From the NCBI RefSeq assembly GCF_002934065.1, contig NZ_CP018049.1, positions 1,300,501-1,364,500 on the forward strand: 64,000 nt of DNA, in the 5' to 3' direction. The position numbers were made by a program, and so were the translations under genes. Positions 44,058 to 53,184 of this stretch are shown in pieces; the stretch's first letter is position 1, and every line of letters begins with the position of its first letter. The DNA is from Pseudomonas orientalis. GTDB taxonomy: Bacteria > Pseudomonadota > Gammaproteobacteria > Pseudomonadales > Pseudomonadaceae. The notes beneath the pieces were generated by a model. That model ran no database searches. It was not told the origin of the DNA and worked only from the letters and a program-made list of their open reading frames with translations.

Positions 44058-44354
44058 TCGACTTTCTCCTTCTTCACAGGGCCTGGCCAGCCGACGCGTG
44101 TCGTCAGGGGGGGCCACGACACTGCATGTGTCGTTGCTTGCCGCAGGAGGGCAGGCCTTCTTATGCCCTGAAAGTATTACAGAACAGCAGGGAGGACTGC
44201 TCTGGCGGGCGTATGGAATGAGTCGATCATGGGCTGAAAAACCCTTGGCTGGCAACCGCTTATTGGCGAGTCATTAAGGCGTTCAGATGCAGGCGGGCGT
44301 TGAAGCGGGGGAGTGCGCGTCGCCGGGCGGCAACGCGCGAGGTGCAAGCCGGAG

Positions 44355-44789
44355 TTACTTTTTCTTCTTGGCTGGAGCCGGGCAGTCGGCTTCGACAAAC
44401 TTTACCGATGCCACAGGACGGTTGGTCTTGTTCTCGGTGATTTCATAGCGCATGACCGCGCCCTTCGCCATCAGCTCGCGGTAGCCTAAGTTGGTGCAGA
44501 CACTGCGGCCCAATTGGAAATACACCGCCTTGGGGTTGGCACGCATCTGTTCGGCGCGGTCCGGCAGTACGCTGAGATGATCGATCAGTTGCATACCTTC
44601 AACGGTGTAGGCCACTTCCAGGGTTTTCTCATCGATTTCCCGGGGCAGGTCCTTGTTGCTTTCCGTGGCGACGCTTTGCAGCTTGCGGTTCATTTGAGCC
44701 TCCAGCAGCGAGGCCGCGTGGGCGCCCATGGGCAAGGCCAGCGCAATAGCGACGGATGGGGCAACGAGGCGCAGCATGGAACGCAGCAT
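44355..44789 (-). CDS. PA3611-family secreted protein
   Basis: 144 residues from the ATG at 44789, preceded by AGGAG. A Sec signal peptide (SMLRLVAPSVAIALALPMGA, cut after HA) leads a small periplasmic domain (EVAYTVEGMQLIDHLSVLPD, VCTNLGYRELMAKGAVMRYE) with two Cys and a Lys-rich end. It matches the P. aeruginosa PA3611 family, named quorum-sensing-regulated virulence factor. The gene position near recA is also the same. Confidence 0.75.
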   Translation of the reverse strand: MLRSMLRLVAPSVAIALALPMGAHAASLLEAQMNRKLQSVATESNKDLPREIDEKTLEVAYTVEGMQLIDHLSVLPDRAEQMRANPKAVYFQLGRSVCTNLGYRELMAKGAVMRYEITENKTNRPVASVKFVEADCPAPAKKKK

Positions 44790-44967
44790 CAAACTCTCCT
44801 GATTCGGTTACTGGTGCATAGACCAGCCACTGCGCTATGCGTTCAGTGGCGCGCAATTATAGGTGAGCGCTGGCCACTACAGCCAGGCGTATCGCTGGTA
44901 AACTGCGCCCACTTCAATTGCTTTCGAGTTATCCCGTGTTGATTTACCCGTCTATGTGGCGCATCCC

Positions 44968-45687
44968 ATGAGCCACGCTGTCTCCCGTTTGCGCACCCAG
45001 CGCCTGGCCCGAGCCGTCAGGCCTTTCCTTAATCGGGGATCGCGTGCCGAGCGGTGTGCCGGTTGCCGAGTGATTCCCGAGTACTGCCTGTGCGCGTGGC
45101 GACCAACGGTTGAAGCCAAATCGGCAATGTGCCTGTTGATGCACGATGTCGAACCGATGAAACCCAGCAACACCGGCTGGCTGATCGCCGATGTTATCGA
45201 CGACACCAGCGCGTTCGCCTGGTCGCGGACCGAAGTCGACCCGGATCTGCTCACCTTGCTCTCCGATCCGCAGTGGCAGCCGTACATTGTATTCCCTGGC
45301 GAATTCGTGGCGCCTGAACGGGTGGTCAGCGCGGTCAGCGCAGAGGAGGGCAAGCGCCCGCTGTTCATCCTGCTGGACGGCACGTGGAGCGAAGCGCGCA
45401 AGATGTTTCGCAAGAGTCCGTACCTGGAGCATTTGCCGGTGCTGAGCCTGGCGCCGGAGCAGTTGTCGCGTTACAAGTTGCGCCGCTCCAAGCGCGATGA
45501 TCATTTCTGCACTGCCGAGGTCGCCGCGCTGTGCCTGGAGTTGGCTGATGATCAGCTCGCCAGTGAAGTCCTGGACGCCTACCTCGACGTATTCAGCACG
45601 CACTATCTGGCCGCCAAGTTTCAGCTGCCCCTGGACGCGGCGGACAAGGCCCACACGCGTTTGGCGCCCTATATCCCGGCGGTATGA
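44968..45687 (+). CDS. tRNA-uridine aminocarboxypropyltransferase (DTW domain, TapT-like)
   Basis: 239 residues from the ATG at 44968. The N-terminal zinc-like Cys set is CAGCRVIPEYCLC, and the DTW signature appears as LLDGTWSEARKMFRKSPYLE. Related E. coli TapT (YfiP) makes acp3U at position 47 of tRNAs from S-adenosylmethionine. The frame opens a few codons earlier, but the MSHAVSRLR start is the most plausible. Confidence 0.85.
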   Translation: MSHAVSRLRTQRLARAVRPFLNRGSRAERCAGCRVIPEYCLCAWRPTVEAKSAMCLLMHDVEPMKPSNTGWLIADVIDDTSAFAWSRTEVDPDLLTLLSDPQWQPYIVFPGEFVAPERVVSAVSAEEGKRPLFILLDGTWSEARKMFRKSPYLEHLPVLSLAPEQLSRYKLRRSKRDDHFCTAEVAALCLELADDQLASEVLDAYLDVFSTHYLAAKFQLPLDAADKAHTRLAPYIPAV

Positions 45688-45939
45688 CCAGTCGACGTTT
45701 GCATGATGGCACCTTAACCGTGCAGCTCGCTAGAATCACCATGGGCGTAGTGCTTGACCCCCCTGGCCGCGCTGGGCATGCTGGGCGCCGATTGGGGCAC
45801 TGCCTTGGTTTTTTCGACGTTGTTTCGTGTGTTTTGACGTTGAGCGTGCCCCGTGGCGCCGGCTGCCTGGCCGTTGCCGTGTGTACTGGCGAACCCTGAA
45901 CCCATCAGGGCTTCCCTAAAAAACAGGATCATTTAATCA

Positions 45940-46590
45940 ATGGCCACATACGAAATCCTGATAGCCGATGACCACCCGCTGTTTCGCAGTGCGCTGCATC
46001 AGGCCGTTACCATGGGTCTTGGCCCGGATGTGCGACTGGTCGAAGTCGCCAGCATCGCCGAGCTGGAAGCGCGCCTGACCGAAAAATCCGACTGGGACTT
46101 GGTGCTGCTCGACCTGAACATGCCGGGTGCCTATGGTTTTTCAGGGCTGGTGCTGTTGCGCGGGCAATACCCGCAGATTCCCGTGGTGATGGTCTCGGCT
46201 CAGGAAGAGGCTGACGTGGTGGTGCGTTCCAAGGAGTTCGGCGCCAGCGGTTTCATCCCCAAGTCCAGCGCGATGGAAGACATCCAGAAGGCGGTGCGTA
46301 CGGTATTGGACGGCGATGTGTCCTGGCCACCGCAAGCGTTCGAAGAAATCAACGTGTCCGATGAAGCCAAGGCGGCCCGTGATGGCCTGGCCAGTTTGAC
46401 GCCTCAGCAGTTCCGGGTGTTGACCATGGTCTGCGAAGGCTTGTTGAACAAGCAGATTGCCTACGAGTTGAGCGTGTCGGAAGCGACGATCAAGGCGCAT
46501 GTCACCGCGATTTTCCGCAAGTTGGGGGTACGTACGCGCACCCAGGCGGCGCTACTCCTGCAACAACTTGAGTCAATTTCGCAGCATTAA
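45940..46590 (+). CDS. erdR: LuxR-family response regulator ErdR
   Basis: 216 residues. The receiver domain has ILIADDHPLFRSALHQAV and phospho-acceptor Asp in LVLLDLNMPGAYGF. The LuxR-type helix-turn-helix is at about 145-205 (LTPQQFRVLTMVCEGLLNKQ, VSEATIKAHVTAIFRKLGVR). It corresponds to PA3604 ErdR, which controls ethanol and acetate use (acs genes) in pseudomonads. dgkA lies downstream, as in P. aeruginosa. Confidence 0.85.
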   Translation: MATYEILIADDHPLFRSALHQAVTMGLGPDVRLVEVASIAELEARLTEKSDWDLVLLDLNMPGAYGFSGLVLLRGQYPQIPVVMVSAQEEADVVVRSKEFGASGFIPKSSAMEDIQKAVRTVLDGDVSWPPQAFEEINVSDEAKAARDGLASLTPQQFRVLTMVCEGLLNKQIAYELSVSEATIKAHVTAIFRKLGVRTRTQAALLLQQLESISQH

Positions 46591-46666
46591 AGTGTTACCG
46601 ATTCACGCTTTTTTGACTTTGCGTGCTCTAGTTTCCCCACTCCTTTTGGTTCAGTTGCCTACATCT

Positions 46667-47029
46667 ATGTCGCCTTTCAAGGGTCAAACCGGTATCAAAC
46701 GTATCTTCAACGCAGGGGGCTATTCCCTGGATGGCCTGCGCGCGGCTTTCACCGGCGAGGCGGCGTTCCGTCAGTTGGTGCTGCTGAACGTCATCCTGAT
46801 TCCGTTGAGTTTTTTCCTGCAGGTCAGCCGCGTCGAACGCGCATTGCTGATTGCCGTGTGCCTGCTGGCCCTGATCGTCGAATTGCTCAATTCAGCGGTG
46901 GAGGCGGCCATTGACCGCATTTCCCTGGACCGTCACCCATTGTCGAAAAACGCCAAAGACATGGGCAGCGCCGCGCAATTCGTGGCCTTGACCATGATTA
47001 CGCTGGTGTGGGCGGTGATTCTGATCTGA
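46667..47029 (+). CDS. dgkA: Diacylglycerol kinase DgkA
   Basis: 120 residues from the ATG at 46667. Three membrane helices and the family motif (VELLNSAVEAAIDRISLDRH, KNAKDMGSAAQFVAL) with the conserved Glu, Asn and Lys are seen. It phosphorylates diacylglycerol released from membrane-derived glucan synthesis; opgD for glucan maturation is at 56893 in this window. It converges on finR with only 3 nt between the stops. Confidence 0.95.
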   Translation: MSPFKGQTGIKRIFNAGGYSLDGLRAAFTGEAAFRQLVLLNVILIPLSFFLQVSRVERALLIAVCLLALIVELLNSAVEAAIDRISLDRHPLSKNAKDMGSAAQFVALTMITLVWAVILI

Positions 47030-47032
47030 CGA

Positions 47033-47959
47033 TCAGGCGATGCTCGGCAGTACGATTTCGTCGCTGCGCTGAACCCCGGCGGTAAACGCGCGGCACAGCT
47101 CCAGGAACTCGCGCATCGCCGAGGTCTGGTATTTCTGCTTATGCCAGATGAAGTAGAACTGCCGGGCCAAGTCCAAATCCGGGGTTTCTACCGGCACCAG
47201 GCTGCCACGCCGGAACGCATCGCGCAGTGCCAGCCGCGAAATGCAGCCAATTCCCAGACCTGATTCCACTGCCCGTTTGATCGCCTCGGTGTGTTCCAGC
47301 TCCAGGCGGATATTCAGTGCGCTGCGATGATGGCGCATGGCCTGATCAAACGTCAGGCGCGTGCCCGAGCCTTGTTCGCGCAGGATCCACGCTTCATGGG
47401 TCAGCTCATCCATGCTGGCCACGCCACGTTTGGCCAAATGATGCTGGGGTGCGCAAAACACCACCAGTTCATCCTCCACCCAGGTTTGCACTTCGATGTC
47501 CGGATGGCTGCAGTCGCCTTCGATTAGACCCAGGTCAATTTCGTAATGCGCCACCTGATGCACGATATGGGCAGTGTTTTGCACATGCAGTTTCACCTGG
47601 CTCTCAGGGTGCTGCTGCATGAAGCTGCCGATCAACAGGGTCGCCAGGTAGTTGCCGATGGTCAGGGTGGCGCCTACCGCCAGTGAGCCGAAGCCGGACT
47701 TGCCATTGAGCAGGTCTTCGATCTCCTTGGCCTGGTCCAGCAACGCCACCGCCTGGGGCAACAGTTGATGACCGAGGGCATTGAGGCTCAGGCGTTTACC
47801 GGCGCGGTCGAATAATTGGCAGCTGGATTGGCGCTCCAGCTCGGTGATCGAGGTGCTGGCGGCGGATTGAGATAAGGCCAGCAGGCCAGCAGCGCGGGAC
47901 ACGCTTTCCTGCTGGGCGACCGCGACGAAGACTTGCAGTTGACGGAGAGTAAATCGCAT
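47033..47959 (-). CDS. finR: LysR-family regulator FinR
   Basis: 308 residues from the ATG at 47959 (MRFTLRQLQVFVAVAQQESV). The N-terminal winged helix-turn-helix includes SRAAGLLALSQSAASTSITE and the C-terminal LysR substrate domain is full length. It diverges from fpr across 124 nt. In P. putida FinR activates fpr under superoxide and iron-limiting conditions, and the same layout here supports that role. Confidence 0.92.
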   Translation of the reverse strand: MRFTLRQLQVFVAVAQQESVSRAAGLLALSQSAASTSITELERQSSCQLFDRAGKRLSLNALGHQLLPQAVALLDQAKEIEDLLNGKSGFGSLAVGATLTIGNYLATLLIGSFMQQHPESQVKLHVQNTAHIVHQVAHYEIDLGLIEGDCSHPDIEVQTWVEDELVVFCAPQHHLAKRGVASMDELTHEAWILREQGSGTRLTFDQAMRHHRSALNIRLELEHTEAIKRAVESGLGIGCISRLALRDAFRRGSLVPVETPDLDLARQFYFIWHKQKYQTSAMREFLELCRAFTAGVQRSDEIVLPSIA

Positions 47960-48083
47960 ATCGATATAACCGATAACCCTTATCTTAATAATCCAGTTAA
48001 CAGATATTGTCGCCGCCATTAGAATGCTGTGCAATTGCGCACTTCACATTTGGCGCAGACCCATTTCCAGGAGTCCCCCGTAC

Positions 48084-48863
48084 ATGAGCAACATGAACCA
48101 CGAGCGTGTCCTCAGTGTTCATCACTGGAACGACACTCTGTTCAGCTTCAAGTGCACCCGCGATCCGGGTTTGCGCTTCGAGAACGGTCAGTTCGTGATG
48201 ATCGGCCTGCAACAGCCCAATGGCCGCCCGCTCATGCGCGCTTACTCCATTGCCAGCCCGAACTGGGAAGAGCATCTGGAGTTCTTCAGCATCAAGGTGC
48301 CGGATGGCCCGCTGACTTCCCAGTTGCAGCATTTGAAGGAAGGCGATGAGATCATCATCAGCAAAAAACCGACAGGCACCCTGGTGCTTGACGATTTGAA
48401 GCCGGGCAAGCACTTGTATCTGCTCAGCACCGGTACGGGTCTGGCGCCATTCATGAGCGTGATCCAGGACCCGGAGACCTACGAGCGCTTCGAAAAAGTG
48501 ATCCTGTGCCACGGCGTGCGTTACGTCAACGAAGTCGCCTACCGCGAGTTCATCACCGAGCACCTGCCGCAGAACGAATTCTTCGGCGAGGCGTTGCGTG
48601 ACAAGTTGATCTACTACCCGACCGTGACCCGCGAGCCGTTCGAAAACGAAGGTCGCCTGACCGACCTGATGCGCAGCGGCAAGCTGTTCAGCGACATCGG
48701 CCTGCCACCGATCAACCCCGAGGACGACCGCGCCATGCTGTGCGGCAGCCCGAGCATGTTGGACGAGACCAGCGAAGTGCTGAACAGCTTTGGCCTGAAG
48801 GTTTCGCCACGCATGCGTGAGCCGGGTGATTACCTGATTGAGCGTGCGTTCGTCGAAAAATAA
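48084..48863 (+). CDS. fpr: Ferredoxin/flavodoxin-NADP reductase Fpr
   Basis: 259 residues from the ATG at 48084, with CAGGAG upstream. FAD binding is at RAYSIASPNWEEHLEFFSIK and the NADP site at LLSTGTGLAPFMSV, with YLIERAFVEK at the end as in bacterial FPRs. It transfers electrons from NADPH to ferredoxins, including Bfd (7639) for iron release from bacterioferritin. It is controlled by the divergent finR. Confidence 0.95.
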   Translation: MSNMNHERVLSVHHWNDTLFSFKCTRDPGLRFENGQFVMIGLQQPNGRPLMRAYSIASPNWEEHLEFFSIKVPDGPLTSQLQHLKEGDEIIISKKPTGTLVLDDLKPGKHLYLLSTGTGLAPFMSVIQDPETYERFEKVILCHGVRYVNEVAYREFITEHLPQNEFFGEALRDKLIYYPTVTREPFENEGRLTDLMRSGKLFSDIGLPPINPEDDRAMLCGSPSMLDETSEVLNSFGLKVSPRMREPGDYLIERAFVEK

Positions 48864-48875
48864 ACGCGATCAAAA

Positions 48876-48970
48876 AAATGTGGGAGGGGGCTTGCCCCCG
48901 ATTGCGGTGGATCAGTCACAGATGAGTTGACTGACACACTGCTATCGGGGGCAAGCCCTCTCCCACATTT
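48876..48970. repeat. REPIN (GTGGGAGGGGGCTTGCCCCC family)
   Basis: 27-bp arms at 48876-48902 and 48944-48970 are inverted copies with one mismatch, around a 41-bp spacer. The core TGTGGGAGGGGGCTTGCCCC is a common fluorescent Pseudomonas REP. It lies between fpr and trmO, which converge. Confidence 0.85.
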
Positions 48971-48980
48971 GGGTTCCGGT

Positions 48981-49676
48981 TTATCCAGCAGGCACCACTT
49001 CCAATACGCAAATCATCCCTGCTTCGGGATAGTGCCAACGTACATCCACATCCCAGAACTGCACGCCATATTCGCGCTCGGGCCCAGGCGTCTGGTAAGC
49101 GGGCCGTGGATCCTGTGCCAGGCACTGATCAATCAACTCCACCAGCGGTTCGCCCAGACGCTGGGCATGGCCCTGCGCCTGTTGCAGCGCGGTCTTGAGC
49201 CACTGCACGCCAATCAGGGGCGGCGCACCGCTGGCGATGCTGTTGGTCGCCGTATCAACGATATCGGCGTACGGCACATACGGCTTGATATCCAGCACCG
49301 GCGTGCCATCGAGCAAATCTATCCCGGAAATCCACAGCCGGCCCGCTTCCACCTTGTCCAGCTTGACCACTGACTGGCCAATCCCGTTGGGGCGATGAGT
49401 CGCGCGGGTCGCAAACACGCCCATAGACGTATTGCCGCCCAGGCGCGGCGGTCGCACTTTAAGGCGTGGCGTGTCTTCGAGCGCCTGGTGAAACAGAAAC
49501 AGCAGCCACACATGGCTGACCTGTTCCAGTCCCTGCACCGCCTCGCCGCCATCGAACGGCGCCACCAACTCCAGCACACCGCGGGCGGCCGGGGCCAACT
49601 GCGGCTGACGCGGAATGGCGAACTTCTCCTTGAAGCAGGAGCGTACGAAGCCGATGGGCGAGACCTGATAACTCAT
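48981..49676 (-). CDS. trmO: tRNA m6t6A37 methyltransferase TrmO
   Basis: 231 residues. The TsaA-like beta-barrel shows SPIGFVRSCFKEKFAIPRQP, VSHVWLLFLFHQAL and the signature FATRATHRPNGIGQSVVKL. It methylates N6 of t6A37 in threonine tRNAs. It starts 3 nt after the DUF1456 gene stop, so the two are cotranscribed. Confidence 0.94.
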   Translation of the reverse strand: MSYQVSPIGFVRSCFKEKFAIPRQPQLAPAARGVLELVAPFDGGEAVQGLEQVSHVWLLFLFHQALEDTPRLKVRPPRLGGNTSMGVFATRATHRPNGIGQSVVKLDKVEAGRLWISGIDLLDGTPVLDIKPYVPYADIVDTATNSIASGAPPLIGVQWLKTALQQAQGHAQRLGEPLVELIDQCLAQDPRPAYQTPGPEREYGVQFWDVDVRWHYPEAGMICVLEVVPAG

Positions 49677-49679
49677 GGC

Positions 49680-50141
49680 TTACGCACGGACCCGCAGCGT
49701 CAGACCCTTGAGGAAGTTGCGCAACAACTGATCGCCACAGGTGCGGTAGTTGGTGTGGCCGAACTTGCGGAACAGCGCGCTCAGCTCGGGCTTGGACACC
49801 GGGAACTCGGCAGCCTTGAGGATGGCGTGCATGTCGTCTTCCTTCAATTCGAAGGCCACGCGCAGTTTTTTCAGGATGATGTTGTTGGTCACCGGGGTTT
49901 CGATCGGCTGCGGCGGACGGCTTTCATCCTTGCCGCGCTTGAATATCACCAGGCCGTCGAGAAAGTGGGCCATGACCTCGTCCGGGCAGAACACAAAGCC
50001 TTCTTCCTCATCTTTCTTGAGATAGGTGAGCAGGTCTTCCTTGGTCACGTCCATGCCGCCGAGCTTGATGATCTCGACCATCTTGTTATCGCTGATGTCG
50101 AGCATGTAGCGCACGCTGCGCAGTACGTCGTTGTGAATCAT
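49680..50141 (-). CDS. DUF1456 (YehS-like) protein
   Basis: 153 residues from the ATG at 50141, with AGGA 9-12 nt upstream. Two similar helical halves (MIHNDVLRSVRYMLDISDNK with LTYLKKDEEEGFVFCPDEVM, and IILKKLRVAFELKEDDMHAI with LSALFRKFGHTNYRTCGDQL) show the duplicated DUF1456 unit. Function unknown. It lies between two RNA-modification-type genes. Confidence 0.9.
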   Translation of the reverse strand: MIHNDVLRSVRYMLDISDNKMVEIIKLGGMDVTKEDLLTYLKKDEEEGFVFCPDEVMAHFLDGLVIFKRGKDESRPPQPIETPVTNNIILKKLRVAFELKEDDMHAILKAAEFPVSKPELSALFRKFGHTNYRTCGDQLLRNFLKGLTLRVRA

Positions 50142-50210
50142 GGTGGGCAATCCTGGTTTTCAGCGGGTAGACACCGCCCAGTCAGGCGGTGTCGGGAAAA
50201 GGGTAACGGC

Positions 50211-50921
50211 CTAAAACTTCTCTTTGCCGGACAGGTAACGCCATTGGCCCACCGGCACCTTGCCAATGGACACGCCGCCAATGCGGATGCGGCGGATGGC
50301 GACGACTTTCAAGCCAACGGCTTCGCAGAACAGCGCGATCACCCCCGGCTGCGGGTTCTTCAGTGCGAAACGCAGGCGGTTTTCGTTTTGCCAGCTGGCT
50401 TTTACCGCCGGCAGTTCTTTGCCTTTGTAGGTAAGGCCGTGGTTCAGGCGGTTGAGGCCGTGGGCCACCATGTCGCCTTCGACTTCCACCACGTATTCCT
50501 GTTCGATCTTGGCCGCATCGGCGGTCAACTTGCGCAGGATTTTCCAGTCCTGGGTGAACACCAGCAGGCCGCTGGCCTTGGCCTGCAGGTCGGCACTGGC
50601 GGTCAGGCGCAGGAAGTGACCTTTGAGTGGGCGCTTGCTGAAGCGGTGTTCTTCCGACAGGGTTTCGGCGCTGATCGTGGCCATGGCCGTCTCTGCGTCC
50701 ATGCCCGCCGGGGCGTGCAACAGGATGGTCACCGGCTCTGGCACGGTGGCTTTGGCTTCGGGGTCCAGTTCGACCTTCTGGGTCGTGACCTTGAACTGCG
50801 GTTCGTCGATCACCTCACCGTCCACCGAGACCCAGCCGCCTTCGATAAACAGCTCAGCCTCCCGACGGGAGCAACCGACCAGTTCGATAAGGCGTTTGGA
50901 GAGGCGTATGGGGTCAGTCAT
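50211..50921 (-). CDS. RsuA/RluF-like S4-domain protein lacking the catalytic Asp
   Basis: 236 residues. The N-terminal S4 RNA-binding domain is RLSKRLIELVGCSRREAELF, followed by a pseudouridine synthase fold (VVEVEGDMVAHGLNRLNHGL, GLKVVAIRRIRIGGVSIGK). In the catalytic motif normally written GRLDxxTxGLL the sequence is ADLQAKASGLL, so the catalytic Asp is Gln and the preceding Arg is Asp. The fold seems kept, but the pseudouridylation reaction should not work by the known mechanism. An RNA-binding role is inferred. Confidence 0.8.
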   Translation of the reverse strand: MTDPIRLSKRLIELVGCSRREAELFIEGGWVSVDGEVIDEPQFKVTTQKVELDPEAKATVPEPVTILLHAPAGMDAETAMATISAETLSEEHRFSKRPLKGHFLRLTASADLQAKASGLLVFTQDWKILRKLTADAAKIEQEYVVEVEGDMVAHGLNRLNHGLTYKGKELPAVKASWQNENRLRFALKNPQPGVIALFCEAVGLKVVAIRRIRIGGVSIGKVPVGQWRYLSGKEKF

Positions 50922-50988
50922 GACAAGGGCCGTAACAAAAGGGGGCGGCTATTGTACCTGCCTGGCGCCGGTTAATCCCGGTCCCATT

Positions 50989-51456
50989 TCAGCCACTGCG
51001 CATTTGCTGCTGCCGCAATCGCATATGCAGCAACGGATAGGGCCGGCCCAGGCCATCGTGCTCCGTGCGTCCGATCACTTCGAAGCCCTGATGGCAATAG
51101 AATCCCAGCGCCTGCGGGTTCTGTTCGTTCACATCCAGCTCATCGGCGTTCATGTGTTCGATTGCATAGCGCAGCAATTGTCGGCCCAGGCCCTGGCCAC
51201 GGTGCAGCGGGTCGATAAAAAGCATCTCCACCTTGCGCGCCGCTACGCCGGCAAACCCGGTAATGCGCTGGCTTGAATCCTTGGTACAGACGAGCATCAC
51301 TGAATCCAGGTAGCGGGTCAGCACCAGGTTTTTCAGCAAGAGGATGTAGCTTTCCGGCAAAAAATCATGAGTGGCGCGCACCGAGGCCTCCCAGATCCTC
51401 GCCAGCTCCGGGTAATCGCTATTTTTGGGGGTATGGATAACCGAATGCTCGCGCAT
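50989..51456 (-). CDS. GNAT-family N-acetyltransferase
   Basis: 155 residues. The acetyl-CoA site is MLFIDPLHRGQGLGRQLLRY, followed by NEQNPQALGFYCHQGFEVIG, the standard GNAT motifs A and B. The substrate cannot be told; the early ARIWEASVRATHDFL segment resembles YjaB/ElaA-like acetyltransferases. It stands between rimO and the S4 gene on the same strand. Confidence 0.88.
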   Translation of the reverse strand: MREHSVIHTPKNSDYPELARIWEASVRATHDFLPESYILLLKNLVLTRYLDSVMLVCTKDSSQRITGFAGVAARKVEMLFIDPLHRGQGLGRQLLRYAIEHMNADELDVNEQNPQALGFYCHQGFEVIGRTEHDGLGRPYPLLHMRLRQQQMRSG

Positions 51457-51506
51457 GCCCGCTGTCTCTCGTGGAAATAGGTGTTAATGGACAAAACGAT
51501 AGACCT

Positions 51507-51543
51507 AAAAAAGCCCCGCATCTTGTCCAGAAGCAGGGCTTTT
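51507..51543 (-). terminator. Terminator downstream of rimO
   Basis: On the minus strand CAAAAGCCCTG and the matching GCGGGGCTTTTTT form a stem with a T6 tail, separating rimO from the GNAT gene. Confidence 0.7.
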
Positions 51544-51556
51544 GCAATTTTTACAA

Positions 51557-52897
51557 TCAGTCGCGCTTTTCGGCCCACAAATCATATTCGTCGGCATCGG
51601 TCACGGTGCACCAGACCTTGTCGCCCGGCTTCAAACCGCTGGCATCGTCGATAAACACGTTACCGTCGATTTCCGGCGCATCGAAGAAGCAACGGCCGAC
51701 CGCGCCTTGCTCGTCGACTTCGTCGATCAGCACTTCGATTTCCTTGCCGATGCGCAGTTGCAGGCGCGCCGAGCTGATCGCCTGCTGGTGCGCCATGAAA
51801 CGCTCCCAACGGTCCTGCTTGACGTCGTCCGGCACCACGGCCAGGTCCAGCAGGTTTGCCGGCGCGCCTTCGACCGGCGAGTACTGGAAGCAGCCGACGC
51901 GGTCCAGCTGGGCTTCGGTCAGCCAGTCCAGCAGGTACTGGAAGTCTTCTTCGGTTTCGCCAGGAAAGCCGACGATAAAGGTCGAACGGATGATCAGTTC
52001 CGGGCAGATCTCGCGCCAGTTCTTGATGCGCGCCAGGGTCTTGTCTTCAAAGGCCGGGCGTTTCATGGCCTTGAGCACTTTGGGGCTGGCGTGCTGGAAC
52101 GGGATGTCCAGGTACGGCAGGATCTTGCCGGCGGCCATCAGTGGGATCAGTTCGTCCACGTGCGGATACGGGTAAACGTAGTGCAGGCGCACCCACACGC
52201 CCAGGCTGCTGAGCGCTTCGCAGAGTTCGGTCATGCGGGTTTTCACCGGCGCGCCATTCCAGAAACCGGTGCGGTATTTCACGTCGACGCCGTAGGCGCT
52301 GGTGTCCTGGGAAATCACCAATAGTTCTTTCACCCCGGATTTGACCAGGCGCTGGGCCTCGTCCAGCACATCGCCCACCGGGCGGCTGACCAGCTTGCCG
52401 CGCATCGACGGGATAATGCAGAAGCTGCAGCTGTGGTTGCAGCCTTCGGAAATTTTCAGATAGGCATAGTGACGCGGGGTCAGCTTGATGCCTTGCGGCG
52501 GCACCAGGTCTATCAGCGGGTTGTGGTCCTGGCGGGGCGGCACCACTTGATGCACGGCGTTGACCACCTGTTCGTACTGCTGCGGGCCGGTCACGGCAAG
52601 CACGCTTGGGTGTACGTTGCGGATATTGCCTTCTTCCACGCCCATGCAGCCGGTCACGATGACCTTGCCATTTTCCTTGATCGCTTCGCCGATCACTTCC
52701 AGGGACTCCGCCTTGGCCGAGTCGATGAAACCGCAGGTGTTGACCACCACCACGTCCGCGTCCTGATAAGTGGACACGACGTCATAACCTTCCATGCGCA
52801 GTTGCGTGAGAATGCGCTCGGAGTCGACCAGAGCCTTCGGGCAACCCAGGGAAACAAAGCCAACCTTGGGGTTGGCTTTTGCGATGGTGGTGGACAT
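51557..52897 (-). CDS. rimO: Ribosomal protein S12 methylthiotransferase RimO
   Basis: 446 residues. The N-terminal MTTase domain has three cluster Cys ([20 protein letters not shown]). The radical-[11 protein letters not shown] (CxxxCxxC) is near residue 150, and a C-terminal TRAM domain ends the protein. It adds a methylthio group to Asp89 of S12. It diverges from kup over 287 nt. Confidence 0.97.
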   Translation of the reverse strand: MSTTIAKANPKVGFVSLGCPKALVDSERILTQLRMEGYDVVSTYQDADVVVVNTCGFIDSAKAESLEVIGEAIKENGKVIVTGCMGVEEGNIRNVHPSVLAVTGPQQYEQVVNAVHQVVPPRQDHNPLIDLVPPQGIKLTPRHYAYLKISEGCNHSCSFCIIPSMRGKLVSRPVGDVLDEAQRLVKSGVKELLVISQDTSAYGVDVKYRTGFWNGAPVKTRMTELCEALSSLGVWVRLHYVYPYPHVDELIPLMAAGKILPYLDIPFQHASPKVLKAMKRPAFEDKTLARIKNWREICPELIIRSTFIVGFPGETEEDFQYLLDWLTEAQLDRVGCFQYSPVEGAPANLLDLAVVPDDVKQDRWERFMAHQQAISSARLQLRIGKEIEVLIDEVDEQGAVGRCFFDAPEIDGNVFIDDASGLKPGDKVWCTVTDADEYDLWAEKRD

Positions 52898-53184
52898 GTC
52901 TAACCTCGGTATCGAATGACGCCCCCACCGTGAAGGGCAGGCAGCGGACGGGCGCTTGGTGCGCCTCTGATCAAAAAGTGCGCAATTCTAGCGGTGGGCA
53001 ACGCACTTGACCAGCTTTATGCAGGGAAATGCGACGAGCGCTGCGCTATGCTTCGCGCCGTTGCGTGTAGGTGAAATCCTAAGGTCAACAAAACGTCTGT
53101 TACGAGAAGTAAAACAGCGCATGCTAGGGTCAGTTTGAGCACGTTGTTCATAGAAGACTTCAGGTCAAAGGGCAGGAGTGGTTG

